64,000 nt of DNA from Rahnella bonaserana (GTDB taxonomy: Bacteria; Pseudomonadota; Gammaproteobacteria; Enterobacterales; Enterobacteriaceae), in assembly GCF_019049675.1 (NCBI RefSeq), contig NZ_JAFMOW010000051.1, forward strand, positions 34,844 to 98,843. The letters are read 5' to 3'. A program made the translations under genes and the position numbers. Positions within the stretch are counted from its first letter, which is position 1. Each line of letters opens with the position of its first letter. Positions 59,795 through 64,000 of this stretch are shown here, in pieces. The notes under the pieces were generated by a model that saw nothing but the letters and a program-made list of their open reading frames with translations, had not been told where the DNA came from and searched no databases.

Positions 59795-60240
59795 ATGACA
59801 GGGTTGAGGCTGTTGAACTCTATTATCGATATGGCATAAAAGCCTCTGCGGTCATCAGAGAACTGGGATATCCATCCATAAAACAGCTCGGTCGCTGGGT
59901 GTGAATTTATGAAGAAACTGACGAATTACCGAGAGAATTAAAATCGAGACAGCGATACTCACAGATGAAAAAAATCGCTGCTGTGGAACATAATCTGACG
60001 CAGGGTGGTTGTCTGGCGTTTGCTCGGCGAGCCATCGGATATCCCAGCGACGTATTACGTAAGCGCTGGATTGTAGAAATATATCCAACCGGCGCCCTCT
60101 GATTGTCCGCTCAATTACAAATAAATGCTTCAGTCAGGAAGAAAGAGCTCAAGCCGTCCGTGAGCTCTGCAATCGAAGCAGAACCGCCCTTAAAGTTGCT
60201 CAAAACATAGGCGTGAGCGTCCCGGGTTTGTACAAATTAT
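59795..60240 (+). pseudogene. Decayed transposase remnant
   Basis: A broken frame reading DRVEAVELYYRYGIKASAVI, then RELGYPSIKQLGRWV and EETDELPRELKSRQRYSQMK, resembles the N-terminal HTH region of IS3-type transposases (VELY-RYG-A--VIRELGYPS--LGRW). Several stops and shifts interrupt it. It is a remnant bordering the gene-poor right arm. Confidence 0.6.
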
Positions 60241-60336
60241 GATCATCAGTCCTAGTTTGCATTGAACATATTGTTCGTCTTTGCAGTATGAAGTCAACAG
60301 GTCGCCTGGGTCTATCCCAGGACACATTATTGTTGG

Positions 60337-60519
60337 ATGAAAAGCATTCTTCTTATCACAATCTTCGCTTGGCCACTCTCACTTGCCAGTTATGACTTAG
60401 CTGGCATTGCCTTTGTGTTGATCTCAGTTCTGATGTTAGCCTGCGTCATGCCGGGAAAGGCATTACTACTTGTTGGGATTTTATCTCTGATCAGTTTAAA
60501 TGCTTCGCATCACTGCTAA
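60337..60519 (+). CDS. Small hypothetical membrane protein
   Basis: A 60-residue ORF with an ATG start, predicted to hold two hydrophobic segments (ILLITIFAWPLSLASYDLAG and IAFVLISVLMLACVMPG). A small hairpin (CCTGGG, 5-nt loop, CCCAGG) lies just upstream. It has no recognised family. It could be a real small membrane protein or a chance frame in decayed DNA. A further short frame, 60595-60702 (MKEKRFLPLQTFYWLYCG), is a likely fragment. Confidence 0.35.
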   Translation: MKSILLITIFAWPLSLASYDLAGIAFVLISVLMLACVMPGKALLLVGILSLISLNASHHC

Positions 60520-60779
60520 AAGTGGTCGTTTTCGCAAATTACTCCCACGCTGTTTTTACCGCTATTTATGCTTACTTTAACGGGTAACACTAAAATGAAA
60601 GAGAAACGCTTTTTACCGCTACAAACCTTCTACTGGTTATACTGCGGACATCTTCTAGTATTCGGCATGGTTTCATTTTCAATGAGAGCTGGGATTATTT
60701 GACAAAATTCGAAGAGGATGGCGGTTTTACAGGCCGTTGCAGACTTTCCTAGGAAGGCCTGAAATAACGGAGGTTAAGC

Positions 60780-62090
60780 TGCACCGGCGTGGATTAATCC
60801 ACACAATAGAATAGAAGTGTCAGCGATTTCCCAGTCATTAAACACAAAATGTTGAAAACCACTGGCGCTATCGAGCGGAATAAATACCAAAATGGTGATC
60901 GGTCGTTTTGGGGGGCCGGTATACAGGAAAAAGCCCAACGGGCGGAGGGGAGATAGGGCGGTCAGCAACGCCCCCGTCGCTGCCGCCCGACCGGACCAGA
61001 CGGTATGCAAGCCGCTGAATCCAAATACATTATAACACAGCAACCAGAAAACCCTCTCTTTGACGTCTACAGAAAATCTCCACACGATAGGCTGGCAAAA
61101 ACCGCAACATACGGTGATTTTGTTAAAGGGGAAACAATGGATGTAGCTTTATTCACAAAAGGAAAAGTAGATTAGCGGACCCGGGGGTATATATGTAAAC
61201 AGTATAAAAGAGGGTAGGGGTAAATAACGGTGATGGCAAAAACTGCCACGCTACTGCTGCAGGCGTGCTTATGTTCTTTCGAAATGGCAGACAATAGTGA
61301 GTGAAAATATTGCCGCTAACTTGTTAACTATATGTTTTTAATGTTTTTAATGTTTTTAATGTTTTTAATGTTTTTAATGTTTTTAATGTTTTTTATTGCT
61401 GGCATTTTGTTATAGCTATGCTGGGGAGGCGCACACTAAAACGGGGCATGGCAGCCAGAATTGGACGACGGCGCGTCGCGATTCTGCTGGTAATATGCTG
61501 GATCCGGTCAAACTGCTTAGTACTTCGATTATCCAGATATTTGCGGCGCCGACGTATGGCTGGCGGGGGCTGATGGCAGTACATCCATGAAACGTGAAGG
61601 CGAAACGACGTTTACACATTATGCTATCTCTGACGTTTATTTGTTTGGCTCAAAGCCCAATTTACTGATCGACCATCGTGGGTCTCAGGCTTAAGCGATA
61701 ATCCCCAAGATTATCGCGGCGATAAAAAGTTATTCCTATCCGCATACTCATACGTTCGCCCGGAGGTCCCACAGCAATATGTTTATAGCGCACACTGATC
61801 GTGAAGTGCCAAATCTGCAACTTGATATACCCCTAACGCCATTGGTAAAGATTATCGCGGGATAACAAATCCGCTTGGTTGCCGCCTTGCTGGCGTGGTG
61901 TGAAGGTTTCAGTGCTGGGAATTTAGGCATCACGCTTGCCGTTGAAGAAGGTGTTGAAGTGAATCTGTTTCGGATGAATCTGGGGAGATTTAAGACTCAG
62001 CACTGCATTTTCCGTTGTCGGGCGCGTCGGTTTTGCTAACCAGCAGAATGCTGAACTTTAACATTTATTACCAGGACTTATACCAAGATC
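60780..62090. other. Decayed region between small ORFs and the malic enzyme gene
   Basis: No intact gene was recognised. The plus strand shows broken pieces that look like a disrupted coding region (for example SDVYLFGSKPNLLIDHRG and NLGITLAVEEGVEVNLFRMN), each ended by stops and frame changes. The adhP-type gene usually found beside maeA is not visible. I cannot name the parent gene. Confidence 0.45.
61332..61395. repeat. Tandem 9-bp repeat, six perfect copies
   Basis: ATGTTTTTA repeated six times (61332-61385), then a seventh with an extra T. Each unit contains ATG and five T residues, and the array is a slippage-prone VNTR. No gene starts in a position that would make it an obvious phase-variation promoter. 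Confidence 0.92.
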
Positions 62091-62091
62091 C

Positions 62092-62119
62092 AAAAAGGCC
62101 GGTATCTCTCCGGCCAAAC
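62092..62119 (-). terminator. Intrinsic terminator after the malic enzyme gene
   Basis: On the minus strand, GGCCGG, a 7-nt loop and CCGGCC are followed by TTTTTGG, 10 bp after the malic enzyme stop. Confidence 0.88.
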
Positions 62120-62125
62120 AAATGA

Positions 62126-63814
62126 TCAGAACGACGAATGCTTGTAAGACCGGTATTCTGGCTTCCAGAATTCAGTATCAAGACGGTTTTGCAACGTCTC
62201 TGGTGACATTTCCGGCGCCACACCTTCCTGCACCGCCACACGGGCGACTTCGGCGGCAATCACTTTCGACACATACTGAATGTCGGCGATAGCCGGTAAC
62301 AGTGAACCTTTGCCAGTGGTTGCCAGCGGGGAAAGACTCGCCAGCGTTTGACTGGCGGCTAGCAACATACTATCAGTAACGCGACGCGCTTTGGCGGCCA
62401 GAATCCCTAAACCTAAACCGGGAAAGATGTACGCATTATTACATTGCGGGATCGGGTAAGTACGGTCTTGATAATAAACTGGCGCAAATGGGCTGCCGGT
62501 GGCCATCAGCGCGGCGCCTTCGGTCCACGCAATCACGTCCTGGGGGCGGGCTTCTGCGCGGGACGTTGGATTCGACAGAGGCATAATGATCGGATGGTGA
62601 CAGTTGTGGTGCATTTCACGGATGATTTCTTCAGTGAACAGTCCCGGTTGCCCGGAAACGCCAATCAGAATTGTCGGTTTAGAATTGTGAACTACGTCCT
62701 GCAACGAGATGTTTTGTGCATCTACTTTCCAGTGGGTAATGTTGGCTTTACGCGTGACCAGCTTACGCTGGAAACCGAGCACGTTCGGCATGTCATCCGT
62801 CAGAAGGCCAAACCGATCCACCATAAAGACCTGGCTGCGCGCTTCATCTTCTGTGGCGCCTTCGGCAATCATCTGTGCAACAATTTTTTCTGCGATACCA
62901 CAGCCGGCAGAACCCGCGCCAAGGAAAGTTACGCGTTGGTCGCGTAGTTGCGTTCCGGCGGCATGGCTGGCGGCAATCAGACAACCTAGCGTGACAGCTG
63001 CAGTGCCCTGAATATCATCATTGAAGCAGCAAAGCTCTTCACGATAACGCTCCAGCAAGGGCATTGCGTTGGTTTGCGCGAAATCTTCGAACTGAAGTAA
63101 CACGTCCGGCCAGCGTGTTTTCACCGCCTGAATGAATATATCCATGAATTCATTATATTCGCAGTCGGTAATGCGCGGGTGGCGCCAACCCATATACAGC
63201 GGGTCATCGAGGCGTTGCACATTATTGGTGCCGACGTCGAGCATGATCGGCAATGTATTGGCCGGGTTAATTCCGCCGCAAGAGGTGTACAAAGACAGTT
63301 TACCGATAGGAATACCCATCCCACCGATGCCCTGATCGCCCAGCCCCAGAATACGTTCACCGTCAGTGACGACGATTACCTGAATGTCATTTTTGGAGAA
63401 GTTTTGCAGCATTTCATCGATGTGGTCACGATCCGGGTAGGAGATAAACAACCCTCTGGCGCGGCGGTAGATATCAGAGAAATGCTCGCAGGCTTCGCCA
63501 ACGGTCGGGGTGTAAATGATCGGCAGCATTTCTTCCAAATGAGAATTGATCAGGCTATAGAAGAGTGTTTCATTTGTGTCTTGAATATTGCGTAAATAAA
63601 CATGTTTGGAGATATCACGTTTGAATTCAGAAAATTGGGTGTATGCACGGTCGGTCTGTTCGCTGATGCTTTCCACCTGATTTGGCAGCAATCCGTTCAG
63701 ATTAAGCGCCAGACGTTCTTCGCGGCTGAAGGCCGAACCTTTGTTCAGCAGTGGATTTTCGAGTAACAGCGAACCTGTGTAATGAGTGTAGAGAGGGCGT
63801 TTGTTTAACATCAT
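62126..63814 (-). CDS. maeA: NAD-dependent malic enzyme
   Basis: A complete 562-residue malic enzyme. Conserved parts in order are [118 protein letters not shown], and the NAD site [15 protein letters not shown]. It converts malate to pyruvate and CO2 with NAD+ and Mn2+/Mg2+. Compared with the E. coli/Salmonella enzyme (565 residues) the N-terminus and many surface positions differ clearly, and it looks nearer to Serratia/Yersinia/Pantoea-type sequences. ATGATG start at 63814 with aagg upstream. A 17-G tract lies 166 bp upstream. Confidence 0.95.
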   Translation of the reverse strand: MMLNKRPLYTHYTGSLLLENPLLNKGSAFSREERLALNLNGLLPNQVESISEQTDRAYTQFSEFKRDISKHVYLRNIQDTNETLFYSLINSHLEEMLPIIYTPTVGEACEHFSDIYRRARGLFISYPDRDHIDEMLQNFSKNDIQVIVVTDGERILGLGDQGIGGMGIPIGKLSLYTSCGGINPANTLPIMLDVGTNNVQRLDDPLYMGWRHPRITDCEYNEFMDIFIQAVKTRWPDVLLQFEDFAQTNAMPLLERYREELCCFNDDIQGTAAVTLGCLIAASHAAGTQLRDQRVTFLGAGSAGCGIAEKIVAQMIAEGATEDEARSQVFMVDRFGLLTDDMPNVLGFQRKLVTRKANITHWKVDAQNISLQDVVHNSKPTILIGVSGQPGLFTEEIIREMHHNCHHPIIMPLSNPTSRAEARPQDVIAWTEGAALMATGSPFAPVYYQDRTYPIPQCNNAYIFPGLGLGILAAKARRVTDSMLLAASQTLASLSPLATTGKGSLLPAIADIQYVSKVIAAEVARVAVQEGVAPEMSPETLQNRLDTEFWKPEYRSYKHSSF

Positions 63815-63979
63815 TAAGCCTTAGAGTTTAAACTCAGTGATTTCCCTCAGCGTGACTTTTTCGCTTCAGGATGCCTCGCAGTTTAATCTTATAAACATTC
63901 GAATAAGAATGAAAAATATAAAAGGTGACGCATAGCAGCCGGAAATTTTTTTATTATTGCCAGTTTTTATATCACGCAA

Positions 63980-63996
63980 GGGGGGGGGGGGGGGGG
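63980..63996 (+). repeat. Homopolymer of 17 G
   Basis: Seventeen consecutive G residues. Tracts of this length are slippage hot spots used for phase variation in some species, but also a common assembly error at contig ends, and the window stops four bases later. Confidence 0.9.
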
Positions 63997-64000
63997 CTAA

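Noticed and set aside
60774..61085. 103-codon minus-strand frame
   Set aside because: No recognisable family, no good ribosome site, and the surrounding DNA is decayed; likely a chance frame.

Overview
The window looks like a mosaic plasmid, or a plasmid-derived contig, from an enterobacterium of the Klebsiella/Enterobacter/Citrobacter kind. The evidence is an F-like leading region (ssb, a DUF905 gene, a long ParB-like gene, psiB, psiA), an IncR-type backbone (parA with an RHH partner, umuDC, an iteron-controlled repB), a Tn3-family unit, and several whole or decayed insertion sequences. No tRNA, rRNA, CRISPR array or classical antibiotic-resistance gene was seen.

Layout. (1) 1-11.4 kb: a redox/detoxification-like cluster with four LysR regulators, each beside enzymes or a transporter: an Old Yellow Enzyme (cut by the window edge), SnoaL-like proteins, an LLM flavin oxidoreductase, an HSL-type esterase, a metallo-beta-lactamase-fold protein lacking its metal ligands, a DsbA/FrnE-like protein and an MFS exporter. 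(2) 11.5-15.3 kb: Tn3-family tnpR, res and frameshifted tnpA, with a clear 38-bp terminal repeat sitting inside psiA. Cluster 1 is on the side of tnpR where Tn3 units carry passengers. (3) 15.3-19.2 kb: leading-region genes. (4) 19.2-27.1 kb: repeat-rich non-coding DNA, par genes, umuDC under a LexA box, a SRAP protein lacking its catalytic Cys, and repB between two iteron fields with a duplicated origin block.

(5) 27.5-46 kb: a chaperone-usher locus built on three DUF1120-type subunits, with usher, chaperone and a Sel1-repeat protein. It is bracketed by two paralogous BvgAS/EvgAS-type phosphorelays (LuxR-type regulator plus about 1,190-residue hybrid kinase) and followed by a periplasmic DsbA-like protein, a tiny conserved-looking ORF, a secreted alpha/beta hydrolase and an orphan LuxR-type regulator. 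(6) 46.5-53.5 kb: a DctB/DctD-like two-component system divergent from an aspartate:alanine exchanger and aspartate 4-decarboxylase. A perfect 17-bp inverted repeat lies between them. (7) 53.5-64 kb: a DUF1275 membrane protein, a 1,265-bp IS3-family element, a cyclopropane-fatty-acid synthase, a MarA/SoxS-like regulator, much decayed DNA, and a NAD-malic enzyme gene ending near a 17-G tract.

How the genes may work together (inference): the fimbrial block is a self-regulated surface-adhesion island. The aspT/asd, cfa and malic enzyme genes all fit acid or membrane-stress physiology. The first 11 kb looks like a xenobiotic or electrophile-response cluster carried by the Tn3 unit. The most unusual points are the double phosphorelay around one fimbrial operon, the GAFLGA (not GAFTGA) loop in the sigma54-type activator together with a shared inverted-repeat motif, and two enzymes (MBL fold, SRAP) with missing catalytic residues.
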